DNA of 64,000 bases from Altericroceibacterium xinjiangense (GCF_003958635.1 NZ_RSEK01000002.1:124001-188000), one strand, 5' to 3'. Positions 9,417-18,110 are shown, counted from the first letter of the stretch. Notes: generated by a model not told the origin, from the letters alone. Program-made: numbers and translations.

Positions 9417-9976
9417 ACCGCACCGCGCAGTTTCCCGAAAAGAACGGACGCGTCGCCCTGATTCTGCTGGCGGTGGCTGCCGGCATGCTTGCTCTGGGGT
9501 TTGCGTCGGTCCCGCTCTACCGGCTTTTCTGCCAGGTGACGGGTTTTGGCGGTACGACTCAGAGGGCCACGCTTGCGGAGTCGGTTACGGCAGAAAAGCT
9601 TGCTCAAAGCGCCGGCGGGCGCACCATCTCAGTTCGCTTCGATGGCAATGTTTCGGCAGGGATGCCTTGGACGTTCGGCCCAGAGCAAGTGACGCAGACC
9701 GTCGCGATCGGCCGGCGGAACATGGCGCTGTTCTCGGCTAAGAACAATTCCAGCGTCCCGGTGACCGGGACGGCAAGCTTCAACGTGGAACCTGAACAGG
9801 CCGGCCCGTACTTCAACAAGATCCAGTGCTTCTGCTTTACCGAACAGACGTTGCAGCCGGGACAAGCCGTGGACATGCCGGTAATCTACTACGTCGATCC
9901 CAAGGCGCTGGATGATCCCGACATGAAGGGTGTCGAACAGATCACCCTGAGCTACACCTTCCACCGCAAGGGATAG
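9413..9976 (+). CDS. ctaG: Cytochrome c oxidase assembly protein CtaG (Cox11)
   Basis: 187 aa. Membrane-anchored copper chaperone that inserts CuB into subunit I. One N-terminal membrane helix (about 15-35) precedes a periplasmic beta domain with the Cu-binding CFCF motif in KIQCFCFTEQTL and an earlier RLFCQVTGFGGTT block, both diagnostic of Cox11. It lies between the 43-aa gene and ctaE, the usual place in this operon type. Confidence 0.96.
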   Translation: MNRTAQFPEKNGRVALILLAVAAGMLALGFASVPLYRLFCQVTGFGGTTQRATLAESVTAEKLAQSAGGRTISVRFDGNVSAGMPWTFGPEQVTQTVAIGRRNMALFSAKNNSSVPVTGTASFNVEPEQAGPYFNKIQCFCFTEQTLQPGQAVDMPVIYYVDPKALDDPDMKGVEQITLSYTFHRKG

Positions 9977-10050
9977 AGAGGCACAAGCCTCTGGACCCGG
10001 CGGCGAGGCGGCATTAAGGGCCACGCAGACCAAGGATCAGGAACTTCGAC

Positions 10051-10872
10051 ATGGCGGGCGCCAAGAACCACGACTATCATATCCTTCCCCCCGACATCTG
10101 GCCTTTCGTTGCCGCGTTTTCGGGCTTTACCTTCACGTCCGGCATGGTCCTGTTCATGCACGACATGTCAGGCTGGCCCATCGTGCTCGGCCTCGGTATC
10201 GCTGGCCTGATCGCCACGTTCTTCGGCTGGTTTTCCAAGATCGTGAACGAGGCGGAGGCCGGGGATCATACGCCCGTCGTTCAGTTGCACCTGCGCTACG
10301 GCATGATCCTGTTCATCGCCTCGGAAGTGATGTTCTTCCTCGGGTGGTTCTGGAGCTACTTCGATTTCGCCCTGTTCCCGGACCCCTTGTCCGAAGTGAG
10401 CGGCGGGATCTGGCCGTCGGCCGTTATCGAAGCGGTACCCGATCCGTTCGATCTGCCGCTGCTGAACACGCTCATCCTGCTCTGTTCGGGTACCACCGTC
10501 ACCTGGGCGCACCATTCGCTGATCCACGGCGATCGGGATGGACTCAAGAAGGGCCTCTGGGCGACGATCCTCCTCGGCCTGCTGTTCTCCGCCATCCAGG
10601 CTTACGAATACGCGAATGCGCCGTTCGAGTTCGGCGGGAACACCTACAGCTCGATCTTCTACATGGCGACCGGGTTCCACGGTTTCCACGTGATCGTCGG
10701 GACGATCATGCTGATCGTGATGCTGGGCCGCGCCTACAAGGGGCACTTCACCCCGCGCCAGCACTTCGGGTTCGAAGCCGCGGCATGGTACTGGCACTTC
10801 GTTGACGTGGTGTGGCTGTTCCTGTTCATCGTCATCTACATCTGGGGCGGTTGGGGCGCAGAGATCCACTGA
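10051..10872 (+). CDS. ctaE: Cytochrome c oxidase subunit III
   Basis: 273 aa with seven hydrophobic helices. Subunit III stabilises the oxidase and its proton uptake. Recognisable stretches include HDYHILPPDIWPF at the N-terminus, SEVMFFLGWFWSYFD, GTTVTWAHHSLIHGD, and the C-terminal AAWYWHFVDVVWLFLFIVIY. It is the last gene of the cox operon; a clear intrinsic terminator starts 28 nt after its stop. Confidence 0.97.
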   Translation: MAGAKNHDYHILPPDIWPFVAAFSGFTFTSGMVLFMHDMSGWPIVLGLGIAGLIATFFGWFSKIVNEAEAGDHTPVVQLHLRYGMILFIASEVMFFLGWFWSYFDFALFPDPLSEVSGGIWPSAVIEAVPDPFDLPLLNTLILLCSGTTVTWAHHSLIHGDRDGLKKGLWATILLGLLFSAIQAYEYANAPFEFGGNTYSSIFYMATGFHGFHVIVGTIMLIVMLGRAYKGHFTPRQHFGFEAAAWYWHFVDVVWLFLFIVIYIWGGWGAEIH

Positions 10873-10900
10873 TCCCGTGACGCACAAGTACCAGTCAAAA

Positions 10901-10932
10901 GGGCAGTCTCACCGAGGTGAGGCTGCCCTTTT
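10901..10932 (+). terminator. Intrinsic terminator after ctaE
   Basis: GGGCAGTCTCACC (10901-10913) pairs with GGTGAGGCTGCCC (10916-10928) with one G-T pair, followed by TTTT. It closes the cox operon and implies that surf1 needs readthrough or its own promoter. Confidence 0.8.
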
Positions 10933-11025
10933 CCGTCTCCGCCCAGCAGGCAGCGCCTCGGCGGTATGGCCCTGCACGATGGGCATTGCCTCGCAAGCCA
11001 GATATTCCCTGCCGGAGAAGCCGCT

Positions 11026-11604
11026 GTGATTCGCCGCGTCCCTATTCTGCCCAGTGTGATCGTCGCGGTCGCCGTGGGAGTCATGATCACGCTCGGCATC
11101 TGGCAGCTTGAGCGCAGGGAATGGAAAGAGGCGCTGATCGCGCGGTACGGCCAGGCGCAAGCCCTGCCTGAAGTACCCTGGCCCGAAACGCCAGAGGAGC
11201 GCGAGGCTGCGCTGTACCGTCCCGCAAGCGTGACGTGTGACCGGGTGCTGCGGATCGATGCCGTTTCCGGACGTGCGGCCACCGGCCGGCCCGGCTGGGC
11301 GCACCTCGCCCGCTGCGTGCTGGACGGCGGCGGCGAGGCGAACATCGCGCTTGGCTGGTCAAATGAGCCGCAAGGCCCGGAATGGGCTGGGGGAGAAGTC
11401 ACCGGAATTATCGGCCCGGCCGGTACCGACGTCCAGTTGGTTGCGTCGCCACCGCAGGCGGGTCTGGCTCAACTCGCCGCGCCAGACCCGAACGATTTGC
11501 CGAACAATCACCTGATGTACGCCATGCAGTGGTTCTTCTTCGCGGCGACGGCGGTGGGGGTCTATTTCCTGGCCTTGCAGAAACGAATACGCGAGCCGCG
11601 TTAA
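11026..11604 (+). CDS. SURF1 family cytochrome oxidase assembly protein
   Basis: 192 aa from the GTG at 11026, preceded by GGAGAAG at suitable spacing; an upstream ATG at 10966 lacks such a site and would add a non-family segment. SURF1 assists heme a insertion into oxidase subunit I. It has an N-terminal helix (about 6-24) running into LGIWQLERREWKEALI, a periplasmic beta domain, and a C-terminal helix in NHLMYAMQWFFFAATAVGV, the standard two-helix SURF1 layout. Confidence 0.9.
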   Translation: MIRRVPILPSVIVAVAVGVMITLGIWQLERREWKEALIARYGQAQALPEVPWPETPEEREAALYRPASVTCDRVLRIDAVSGRAATGRPGWAHLARCVLDGGGEANIALGWSNEPQGPEWAGGEVTGIIGPAGTDVQLVASPPQAGLAQLAAPDPNDLPNNHLMYAMQWFFFAATAVGVYFLALQKRIREPR

Positions 11605-11648
11605 ACCGCGGTTGTCTATTCGACGGGGCGCGGCTACCCGCGCGCCTC

Positions 11649-13052
11649 ATGGACTATATTTCCACTCGCGGAAGCGCACCGGCGCTCGATTTCCAAGGCG
11701 TCACGCTGGCTGGGCTAGCACCCGACGGCGGGTTGTTCGTACCCCGGCAATGGCCACGCTTCTCGCCCGAAGAAATCGCCTCGTTCACAGGCTTGCCCTA
11801 CGCGGAACTGGCGACGCAGGTCATGCTGCCGTTCGTTAGCGGCAGCCTGGATGAAGCGACGCTGCGCGACCTCTGTCACCGCGGCTATGGCCGTTTCGCG
11901 CATGAAGCGGTGACGCCGCTCCGGCAGTTCGACCAGCAGCACTGGCTGCTCGAATTGTTCCACGGGCCGACGCTCGCGTTCAAGGATGTCGCGCTGCAGT
12001 TGCTGGGGCTGCTGTTCGAGACTTTCCTCGCGCGCAGCAACGATCACTTGACGATCGTCGGCGCGACCAGCGGCGACACCGGGTCTGCGGCTATCGATGC
12101 CGTCGCCGGGCGCGAGCGAGTCGATGTTTTCATGCTCCATCCCAAGGGGCGCGTCAGCGAAGTCCAGCGCCGGCAGATGACCACGGTGCTGGCGCCCAAC
12201 GTTTACAACATCGCGATCGACGGCAGCTTCGACGATGCGCAGGCGATGGTGAAGCGCATGTTCGGCGATACTGCGATGACCGGCACGTACCGCATCAGCG
12301 CCGTCAATTCGATCAACTGGGCCCGCCTGATGGCGCAGGTGGTCTATTACTTCGCTGCTGCGCTGCAACTCGGCGCACCGGCGCGCAAGGTCGCCTTCAG
12401 CGTGCCGACGGGCAACTTCGGCGATGTCTTCGCCGGCTATGTCGCATCGAAGATGGGCTTGCCGATCGAGCGGCTGATCGTCGCGACCAACGTCAACGAC
12501 ATCCTCCACCGCGCGCTGGCGCAGGGCGACTATTCGACGGGGACAGTAACGCCCACCGACGCGCCATCGATGGATATCCAGGTCAGCTCCAACTTCGAAC
12601 GGCTGCTATTCGATCTCGGCGGGTGCGACGGCTCCGCCATGGCGGAGCAAATGCGCGCGTTCGAAGCGAGCAAGGCGATGCGTCTCAGCCACGCGCAGCG
12701 GGAAGGGGGCGCTGCGCTGTTTACCAGCGCGCGGGTGGACGCCGCGGAAACCGCGGAGGCGATGCGCTGGGCGGCAGACCGGTGCGGAGAACTGATCGAT
12801 CCGCACACCGCCATCGGCTTGCACGCCGCGCGGCGTGCCGCAATCGACTCGCATGTGCCGGTCGTCACGCTTGCCACCGCTCACCCGGCCAAGTTCCCCG
12901 ATGCCGTCGAGCGCGCGACCGGAATGCGTCCGGCCTTGCCGACACGAGTGGGCGATTTGTTCGAGCGTGAGGAGCGGTACGTCGAGCTTCCCGGCGAATA
13001 CGAGGCCGTGGCCGCTTACGTCGCGGAGCACGCAACGCCTTCGTCGGCCTGA
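11649..13052 (+). CDS. thrC: Threonine synthase
   Basis: 467 aa from the ATG at 11649. PLP enzyme that converts O-phosphohomoserine to threonine. Residues near 3-30 (YISTRGSAPALDFQGVTLAG) match the family N-terminus; the PLP lysine lies in HGPTLAFKDVALQLL and the phosphate-binding loop in VGATSGDTGSAAI. The frame stays open upstream to 11382 inside surf1, but that part is not family-like. The C-terminal VTLATAHPAKFPDAV block is intact, so it is full-length. Confidence 0.95.
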   Translation: MDYISTRGSAPALDFQGVTLAGLAPDGGLFVPRQWPRFSPEEIASFTGLPYAELATQVMLPFVSGSLDEATLRDLCHRGYGRFAHEAVTPLRQFDQQHWLLELFHGPTLAFKDVALQLLGLLFETFLARSNDHLTIVGATSGDTGSAAIDAVAGRERVDVFMLHPKGRVSEVQRRQMTTVLAPNVYNIAIDGSFDDAQAMVKRMFGDTAMTGTYRISAVNSINWARLMAQVVYYFAAALQLGAPARKVAFSVPTGNFGDVFAGYVASKMGLPIERLIVATNVNDILHRALAQGDYSTGTVTPTDAPSMDIQVSSNFERLLFDLGGCDGSAMAEQMRAFEASKAMRLSHAQREGGAALFTSARVDAAETAEAMRWAADRCGELIDPHTAIGLHAARRAAIDSHVPVVTLATAHPAKFPDAVERATGMRPALPTRVGDLFEREERYVELPGEYEAVAAYVAEHATPSSA

Positions 13053-13058
13053 ATTGCC

Positions 13059-13958
13059 ATGGCGGAGCTTCACCAGCAGCCGCGCCTGATCGTCGGGGAA
13101 GGCTGGGCCGACTACGGCCTGATCGACAGCGGTCACGGGCGCAAGTTCGAACGGTACGGGCCGTACCGTTTCATCCGGCCGGAACCGCAGGCCATGTGGA
13201 GCCCCCGCTCGCCCGAATGGGACGCTGACGGCGAATTCGTCCCGGGATCGGATGAAGACGGCGGCGGGCGGTGGCAGTTCTCCCGCGCTATCCCTCCCGA
13301 AGGGTGGCCGCTGGAATGGCGGGACGTGCGCTTTATCGCGCAGTGCACGCCGTTCCGGCACCTCGGGTTCTTTCCCGATATGGCCCCTGTGTGGGACTGG
13401 ATGCGCGAACGATTGGACGCAGCAGTTGACCCGGCAACGAACAGGGGGACCCTTAACCTGTTCGGCTATACCGGAGTAGGTACGTTGGCCTTGTCCGAGT
13501 GCGGGCCCGTCACTCACGTCGATGCGTCGAAAAAGTCCGTTGCACAGGCGCGGGATAATGCGGCGCTTTCCGCGATGGAGGATCGACCGGTCCGCTGGCT
13601 GGTGGAGGATGCGGCAAAGTTCGCCGCGCGCGAAGTCCGGCGGGAGAAAGCGTACGACGGGATCATCCTTGACCCGCCGAAGTTCGGCCGAGGTCCGAAG
13701 AACGAAACCTGGCGGCTTGAGGAAGGCTTGCCGGGGCTCGTCGCGGATTGCCGCAAGCTGCTCGATGCCGAAAGCCGGTTCCTGTTCCTGACAGTCTACG
13801 CCGTGCGCATGAGCAGCCTCGCTCTCGGCGGGTTGCTGAGGGAGCTGTTCGCCGATCTGCCGGGTACGATCGAGCACGGCGATCTTGCGGTGCGGGAGGA
13901 AGGAGCGGACGGACGATTGCTGCCCACGGCGATCTTTGCCCGGTGGAAGAACGGCTGA
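13059..13958 (+). CDS. Class I SAM-dependent methyltransferase (RlmI/RlmK-like)
   Basis: 299 aa. The C-terminal half is a Rossmann methyltransferase domain: SAM-binding NLFGYTGVGTLALSE, the acidic loop HVDASKKSV, and the catalytic-region motif ILDPPKFGRGPK, as in the RlmI and RlmK 23S rRNA methyltransferases. The N-terminal part (FERYGPYRFIRPEPQAMW) is a short beta-rich domain, and no full PUA domain is obvious. The RNA target is inferred from family only. It starts 6 nt after thrC. Confidence 0.8.
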   Translation: MAELHQQPRLIVGEGWADYGLIDSGHGRKFERYGPYRFIRPEPQAMWSPRSPEWDADGEFVPGSDEDGGGRWQFSRAIPPEGWPLEWRDVRFIAQCTPFRHLGFFPDMAPVWDWMRERLDAAVDPATNRGTLNLFGYTGVGTLALSECGPVTHVDASKKSVAQARDNAALSAMEDRPVRWLVEDAAKFAAREVRREKAYDGIILDPPKFGRGPKNETWRLEEGLPGLVADCRKLLDAESRFLFLTVYAVRMSSLALGGLLRELFADLPGTIEHGDLAVREEGADGRLLPTAIFARWKNG

Positions 13959-14014
13959 CTCGACAGCCCGGCCTGCCAGTGCCATCCGCGCGCCAGTTTC
14001 ATCCGGAGCCGACC

Positions 14015-14386
14015 ATGGCCGACAGCCTGATCCTTGAGATCGCCGATTTCGAACACGATGTCCTCACCGGGATCTACTCGGAGGAGACGGGCCGCGCGCA
14101 GCCGCTGCGCTTTACCATCCAGGCGCGGATGAAGCCGGCCGATCGCTACACGCCTGACACGCCGTTGTCGGCCAGCAAGAATTACATGGACCTGAAGTTC
14201 GCCGCATCCGATGCCTTTCCCGAAGGGCAGCACTACAGCTTGATCGAAGCCGTAGCCGAGCACGTGTGCGAAACCCTGTTCGTGCAGGACGAGCGGATCG
14301 AGGCCGTGACGGTCAAGATCGTCAAATTGGCGCTGAGCCAGCGCAATGAACAGATCGGCATCACCCTTCACCGGGAACGGCGCTGA
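14015..14386 (+). CDS. Dihydroneopterin aldolase-family protein (FolB-like)
   Basis: 123 aa, from the ATG at 14015; the frame continues upstream into the methyltransferase gene without family similarity. FolB-type T-fold: LEIADFEHDVLTGIYSEE at the N-terminus, the YSLIEAVAEHVCETLF helix, and VTVKIVKLA near the end. It would convert dihydroneopterin to 6-hydroxymethyl-dihydropterin in folate synthesis. Its position directly before moaA suggests a pterin-related locus, so a role on another pterin substrate cannot be excluded. Confidence 0.75.
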   Translation: MADSLILEIADFEHDVLTGIYSEETGRAQPLRFTIQARMKPADRYTPDTPLSASKNYMDLKFAASDAFPEGQHYSLIEAVAEHVCETLFVQDERIEAVTVKIVKLALSQRNEQIGITLHRERR

Positions 14387-14387
14387 C

Positions 14388-14723
14388 GTGCAGCGGATAC
14401 TGCGGATCGACGGCCTGCCCGAAGCCGCGCTGGATGCCGCAGCCTGTTTTCATGCTCATCACCTGCTGCAAGCCCGGGCCGCACTGGACGGGACGGATCT
14501 GCTGATTCTCGTGTTCCCGGCCGCTTCCTTTGACCACCGCGGCTGGCGTTTGGCCGCCGTGCAGGATCTCGCCCGTGCGGCGGCGCCGAAGCGGGTCAAC
14601 GGGATCAGCGGAGATGACGAGCCAGCCGTCGCCGCCACGGTCGCTTACCTCGGCAAAGCGCCCGGCGTGACCGGACAGCTTTTCGCAGTGAGTGGTAACG
14701 GCGAGGGAAAGGGGCCATATTGA
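14388..14723 (+). CDS. Conserved-looking protein of unknown function between folB-like gene and moaA
   Basis: 111 aa from the GTG at 14388, one base after the folB-like stop codon; an in-frame ATG at 14346 would overlap that gene. I do not recognise the family. The sequence alternates short hydrophobic strands and helices (LLILVFPAASF, LAAVQDLARAAAPK, TVAYLGKAPG), resembling a small Rossmann-like fold, with no signal peptide or membrane segment. Tight spacing on both sides (moaA starts 4 nt later) suggests cotranscription with pterin and molybdopterin genes. Confidence 0.6.
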   Translation: MQRILRIDGLPEAALDAAACFHAHHLLQARAALDGTDLLILVFPAASFDHRGWRLAAVQDLARAAAPKRVNGISGDDEPAVAATVAYLGKAPGVTGQLFAVSGNGEGKGPY

Positions 14724-14727
14724 CTTC

Positions 14728-15735
14728 ATGAGCTGCGGCACCGGACCTCTCGTCGACGCCTTCAATCGGCGGATCACCTACTTGCGTTTGTCGGTGACGG
14801 ACCGCTGTGATCTGCGGTGCGCCTACTGCATGCCGGAAAAGATGCAGTTCCTGCCGCGCAAGGAGGTGCTGAGCCTGGAAGAGCTGCACAAGCTCGGCCT
14901 TGCGATGATCGCGCGCGGAATTACGAAAATCCGCCTGACCGGGGGTGAACCGCTGGTCAGGCGCGACGTGATCGAACTTGTCCGGGCGCTGGGGCGCAAG
15001 CTGGGCGACGGGCTGGAAGAGCTTACCCTCACCACCAACGGGACGCAGCTGGCCCAGCATGCCGAGGATCTTGCCGAGGCGGGCGTGAAGCGCGTGAATG
15101 TCTCGCTCGATACTCTTGATGCGCAGCTGTTCCAGCGGCTTTCCCGCCGGGATCGTCTGGCAGAAGTGCTGGAAGGGATCGCAGCGGCGAAAGAGGCGGG
15201 CCTGAAGGTCAAGCTCAACACCGTGGCCCTGAAGGGCCTGAACGAGGGAGAGATTCCCGATCTGATCGCCTGGGCCCACCGCCACGGCCACGAGATCACC
15301 CTCATCGAGGTCATGCCTCTCGGAGAAGTGGAGGAGGATCGGGTCGATCATTACCTGCCCCTGATTGCGGTTCGGGAGGACCTGGAGCAGCGCTGGACGC
15401 TTCGGCCATCCGATGCGCGCAGCGGCGGCCCGGCGCGGTACGTGGACGTGGCCGAAACCGGCGGACGACTCGGCTTCATCACTCCGCTGACGAACAACTT
15501 CTGCGCCGGGTGCAATCGCATCCGCGTGACCGCGACCGGACAGCTGTTCGCCTGCCTCGGGGGTGCCGAGCAAGTCGACTTGCGCGCAGCCCTGCGTTCG
15601 ACCGATCCCGACACGCGGTTGGCTGAGGCACTGGACGAGGCCATGCGCATCAAGCCTGAAAAACACCATTTCCAGATCGACCGACGCGGCGCCGAACCCG
15701 CGCAGCCACGCCACATGTCGATGACCGGGGGCTGA
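14728..15735 (+). CDS. moaA: GTP 3',8-cyclase MoaA
   Basis: 335 aa. Radical-SAM enzyme that starts molybdenum cofactor synthesis by cyclising GTP. I chose the ATG at 14728 over 14692, which overlaps the upstream gene. The N-terminal radical-SAM cluster motif CDLRCAYC, the SAM-binding TGGEPL, the C-terminal second-cluster cysteines (NFCAGCNRIR and LFACLG) and the essential terminal Gly-Gly (MSMTGG) are all present. moaD follows after 3 nt. Confidence 0.96.
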   Translation: MSCGTGPLVDAFNRRITYLRLSVTDRCDLRCAYCMPEKMQFLPRKEVLSLEELHKLGLAMIARGITKIRLTGGEPLVRRDVIELVRALGRKLGDGLEELTLTTNGTQLAQHAEDLAEAGVKRVNVSLDTLDAQLFQRLSRRDRLAEVLEGIAAAKEAGLKVKLNTVALKGLNEGEIPDLIAWAHRHGHEITLIEVMPLGEVEEDRVDHYLPLIAVREDLEQRWTLRPSDARSGGPARYVDVAETGGRLGFITPLTNNFCAGCNRIRVTATGQLFACLGGAEQVDLRAALRSTDPDTRLAEALDEAMRIKPEKHHFQIDRRGAEPAQPRHMSMTGG

Positions 15736-15738
15736 TCG

Positions 15739-15981
15739 GTGGCCGTGACGCTCATTTTCCTGGGGCGGCTTGCCGACCTCGCTGGCATGCCGGAACGGGA
15801 AATCGATTCCCCGCTCGACTGGGGCACTCTGGTCGAGGAGCTCGAAGGCGAGTTGGGGGAGGCGCTGGAAGGCGAAAAGGTGAAGGTCGCGGTCAACGGC
15901 AAGCTTCTGGCCGACAAGCGGATACTCGCTGCGTCCGATGGAGACGAAGTCGCGCTGCTGCCTCCCGTCAGCGGAGGCTGA
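15739..15981 (+). CDS. moaD: Molybdopterin synthase small subunit MoaD
   Basis: 80 aa, GTG start at 15739. Ubiquitin-like sulfur carrier whose C-terminal Gly-Gly is thiocarboxylated and then donates sulfur to precursor Z. The beta-grasp pattern is visible (VTLIFLGRLADLAG, VAVNGKLL) and it ends in VALLPPVSGG, the required terminal GG. The stop codon lies one base from the moaE GTG, fitting an equimolar MoaD-MoaE complex. Confidence 0.93.
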   Translation: MAVTLIFLGRLADLAGMPEREIDSPLDWGTLVEELEGELGEALEGEKVKVAVNGKLLADKRILAASDGDEVALLPPVSGG

Positions 15982-15982
15982 G

Positions 15983-16426
15983 GTGCTCGACATCCAGCTG
16001 CTTGAGAAGGGATTCTCCCCGGGCAAGGCGCTGGGCCTGTTCGCCAAGGCGCATCCGGAAGCAGGCGGGATTGCCAGCTTCGTCGGCAAAGTGCGAATGG
16101 ATGAAGGGGTGAAAGCGCTTGAACTGACCCACTACGAGCCGCTGACCTTGCCCGGCATGCATGCCCTGGCCGAAGAGGCGCAGGCGCGCTGGAACCTTGA
16201 CGGGCTGCTAATCTGGCACAGGGTCGGCGTCATGCGCCCGCAGGCCCCCATCGTGCTGGTTTCCGCCGCCGCACGCCACCGCCGCGATGCTTTTCAGGCG
16301 GCCGATTTCACGATGGATCATCTGAAAAGCGACGCCTGGTTCTGGAAGCGGGAACGGCGGGCCGACGGCTGGCACTGGATCGAGCCGCGAGAGCAGGATC
16401 ACGACGATCTCGCCCGCTGGCGCTGA
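15983..16426 (+). CDS. moaE: Molybdopterin synthase catalytic subunit MoaE
   Basis: 147 aa from the GTG at 15983, one base after the moaD stop. Catalyses dithiolene formation from precursor Z using MoaD thiocarboxylate. Diagnostic stretches are GGIASFVGKVR near the N-terminus, LTHYEPLTLPGM, WHRVGVMRPQAPIVLV, and the active-site block MDHLKSDAWFWKRE with the catalytic Lys. It is the last moa gene here; moaB/C, moeA and mob genes are outside the window. Confidence 0.95.
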   Translation: MLDIQLLEKGFSPGKALGLFAKAHPEAGGIASFVGKVRMDEGVKALELTHYEPLTLPGMHALAEEAQARWNLDGLLIWHRVGVMRPQAPIVLVSAAARHRRDAFQAADFTMDHLKSDAWFWKRERRADGWHWIEPREQDHDDLARWR

Positions 16427-16438
16427 TTTTAAGCATTT

Positions 16439-16452
16439 TTGACGGATATCAA
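16439..16452 (+). promoter_or_regulatory. FNR/FixK-type binding site
   Basis: TTGACGGATATCAA matches the alphaproteobacterial FnrL/FixK consensus TTGAY-N4-RTCAA at all ten defined positions. Its centre is 59 nt before the ATG at 16505; activation from -41.5 would put the transcription start near 16487. It is inferred to control the small membrane protein under low oxygen. Confidence 0.5.
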
Positions 16453-16504
16453 CGATTTGACCGGTGATTCGGGCCATTCGTCCTCCTGACAAAGGAGACG
16501 TCAC

Positions 16505-16930
16505 ATGGTCCAGGCCTTCACTCGTGAAATGATTGCCCAAAGGGCGCTGATCCATAGCCATCCCGTGCTGCGCAACGCGCCGGTCGACCGCAGCTTCGAA
16601 TTGCCGCCCGTGCTCTATGCAGCGATGGTCGGCCTTTTTCTCGGCTTCCTCGGTGTGATGTGGCTGGGCTTTGCCAATCCGCAATTGATCCTGCCGATGG
16701 CGATCTTCGTCGCGTTCATCGTCTGCGGCTTCGGCGTTCCGGCCTTGTGGGTCCGTATGCCCCCGGAAAACCCGGTGCAGGCGAAGACTTGGGACCGTTT
16801 TCGTGCGGAAGGGATCCAGACCTACACCGGCCGCACCAGCGCTCGCGATGCGACGGTGCAGATGCTGATGCTGCCGGCGCTGATCTTCGCCTGGGGCGTC
16901 GCCACGGCCACCATCGCTGCGCTCGTCTGA
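16505..16930 (+). CDS. Small membrane protein of unknown function, possibly FNR-regulated
   Basis: 141 aa; the ATG is preceded by AAAGGAG at 16492-16498. Two adjacent hydrophobic segments (about 38-60 and 64-84) and a third at the C-terminus (about 118-140) predict three membrane helices, with a soluble loop (PPENPVQAKTWDRF) between the second and third. I do not recognise the family. The FNR-like box 52 nt before the start codon suggests oxygen-responsive expression. A strong terminator follows 60 nt after the stop. Confidence 0.75.
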   Translation: MVQAFTREMIAQRALIHSHPVLRNAPVDRSFELPPVLYAAMVGLFLGFLGVMWLGFANPQLILPMAIFVAFIVCGFGVPALWVRMPPENPVQAKTWDRFRAEGIQTYTGRTSARDATVQMLMLPALIFAWGVATATIAALV

Positions 16931-16990
16931 TTTTCGTCACCGCTCGAGGGGGGCAAAAGGAACTTGCAGGGCGCGACTTGCAACGGGGGG

Positions 16991-17022
16991 AGAAGGGCCG
17001 CTTTTGCGGCCCTTCTTTTTTA
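16991..17022 (+). terminator. Intrinsic terminator
   Basis: AGAAGGGCCGC (16991-17001) pairs perfectly with GCGGCCCTTCT, loop TTTT, followed by a T-run to 17021. It ends the 16505 transcript; the stem is also transcribed on the minus strand at the 3' end of the 17020 gene. Confidence 0.85.
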
Positions 17023-17514
17023 GCTCAACCTTTCGAGCAGGGAGGAGATCGTCCGGTTCTCTTCCTCCACCAGTTCCGATACCTCTGCACGGGCAGCGGC
17101 AATCCTGTCGAGCGCCAGCCCTTCCACGGCCGCTTCGGCATAGATCCGGTCGAGATCGGTCAGCGGCACCATCGTTCGCGCACGCGCCGATTCGAGGACA
17201 CCGAGCGCGATCTGCGCAACGGCCCAGTCCTCGCTGCCCATCGCATCCCCGCGAGCCGCGGTCACGGCCCGCCGCGTTTCAGGCACGGCGGACAGAAAGG
17301 CCCGGTGCGCTTCGGACGCGGTAGCCACGAGCGTGTCTAGCCGATCAAGCACCTCGGCTGGCGGAGCGGGGGGCACGTACGGTTCGGGCGGCGGCAGGTT
17401 GCCGGACACCCGCTCCGCATCGCGAATGGCGAGGCTGGGATACTTGTCCGGGGGCGTGGCGCAGGCGCCAAGCGCCAGGATCAGCGTCAGGGCGGCGGGA
17501 CGGGACCAGTTCAT
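17020..17514 (-). CDS. Putative lipoprotein, coiled-coil-like, unknown function
   Basis: 164 aa from the ATG at 17514; an ATG four codons upstream (17526) is also possible. A typical lipoprotein signal peptide ends in the lipobox LGAC (about residues 16-19), followed by a Pro-rich linker ([14 protein letters not shown]) and a helical, Ala/Glu-rich remainder ([38 protein letters not shown]). It is probably anchored in the outer membrane facing the periplasm. Family not recognised. It is convergent with the 16505 gene and ends inside its terminator. Confidence 0.7.
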   Translation of the reverse strand: MNWSRPAALTLILALGACATPPDKYPSLAIRDAERVSGNLPPPEPYVPPAPPAEVLDRLDTLVATASEAHRAFLSAVPETRRAVTAARGDAMGSEDWAVAQIALGVLESARARTMVPLTDLDRIYAEAAVEGLALDRIAAARAEVSELVEEENRTISSLLERLS

Positions 17515-17581
17515 TCCAGGACGCATAGCCCGCTGCCCACGCGCTTTCCAGCCGAACCGCCAAGAATCCCGCCCAAGCGCG

Positions 17582-17610
17582 TTGACAGCTTCCTGCTGTT
17601 GGCGTAACCG
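17582..17610 (+). promoter_or_regulatory. Candidate promoter of rplU-rpmA
   Basis: A perfect -35 TTGACA (17582-17587) is followed after 17 nt by TAACCG (17605-17610). The weak -10 resembles that proposed before rpsL (TAAACG). A start near 17617 would give a leader of about 90 nt before rplU. Confidence 0.4.
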
Positions 17611-17707
17611 CACCCATCTTTCCGGCGTCCTTCGGGGCGCGCGGCATGCCATCCGTTGCTGCTTTGGAGCGGCGGACGGCAACACAGCAAGAGAATGGAT
17701 AATCACC

Positions 17708-18085
17708 ATGTTCGCAGTAGTGCGCACGGGCGGCAAGCAGTATCGGGTCGCCCCCGGAGACAAGATCGCGGTTGAAAAGCTTGCCGGAGAAGCCGGTGAG
17801 ACGATCACGCTGGGCGATGTACTGCTGGCCGGCGAAGGCGGCGAGCTGAAGCAGCCCGGCGAAGTCACGGTCTCGGCCGAGATCATCGCCCAGGCGAAGA
17901 GCGAGAAGGTCATCGTCTTCAAGAAGCGCCGCCGGCACAACTATCGGCGCAAGGCGGGTCACCGCCAGCAGATGACCCTGCTGCGGATCGTCGCGGTCGG
18001 TGATGAGAAGTATCAGCCGGCGCAGAAATCCGCGGTTGCTGCCGAGCCGGCGCTCGAAGCATCCTCGGACGCCATCGCGCAGTAA
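17708..18085 (+). CDS. rplU: 50S ribosomal protein L21
   Basis: 125 aa from the ATG at 17708. Family N-terminus [14 protein letters not shown] and the RNA-binding block [16 protein letters not shown] are clear; the last 20 or so residues ([12 protein letters not shown] end) form a short alphaproteobacterial tail. L21 binds 23S rRNA and L20. It pairs with rpmA 25 nt downstream, the universal rplU-rpmA arrangement. Confidence 0.97.
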   Translation: MFAVVRTGGKQYRVAPGDKIAVEKLAGEAGETITLGDVLLAGEGGELKQPGEVTVSAEIIAQAKSEKVIVFKKRRRHNYRRKAGHRQQMTLLRIVAVGDEKYQPAQKSAVAAEPALEASSDAIAQ

Positions 18086-18110
18086 CTGGCCGAGTACGGA
18101 GTAAGACGAA

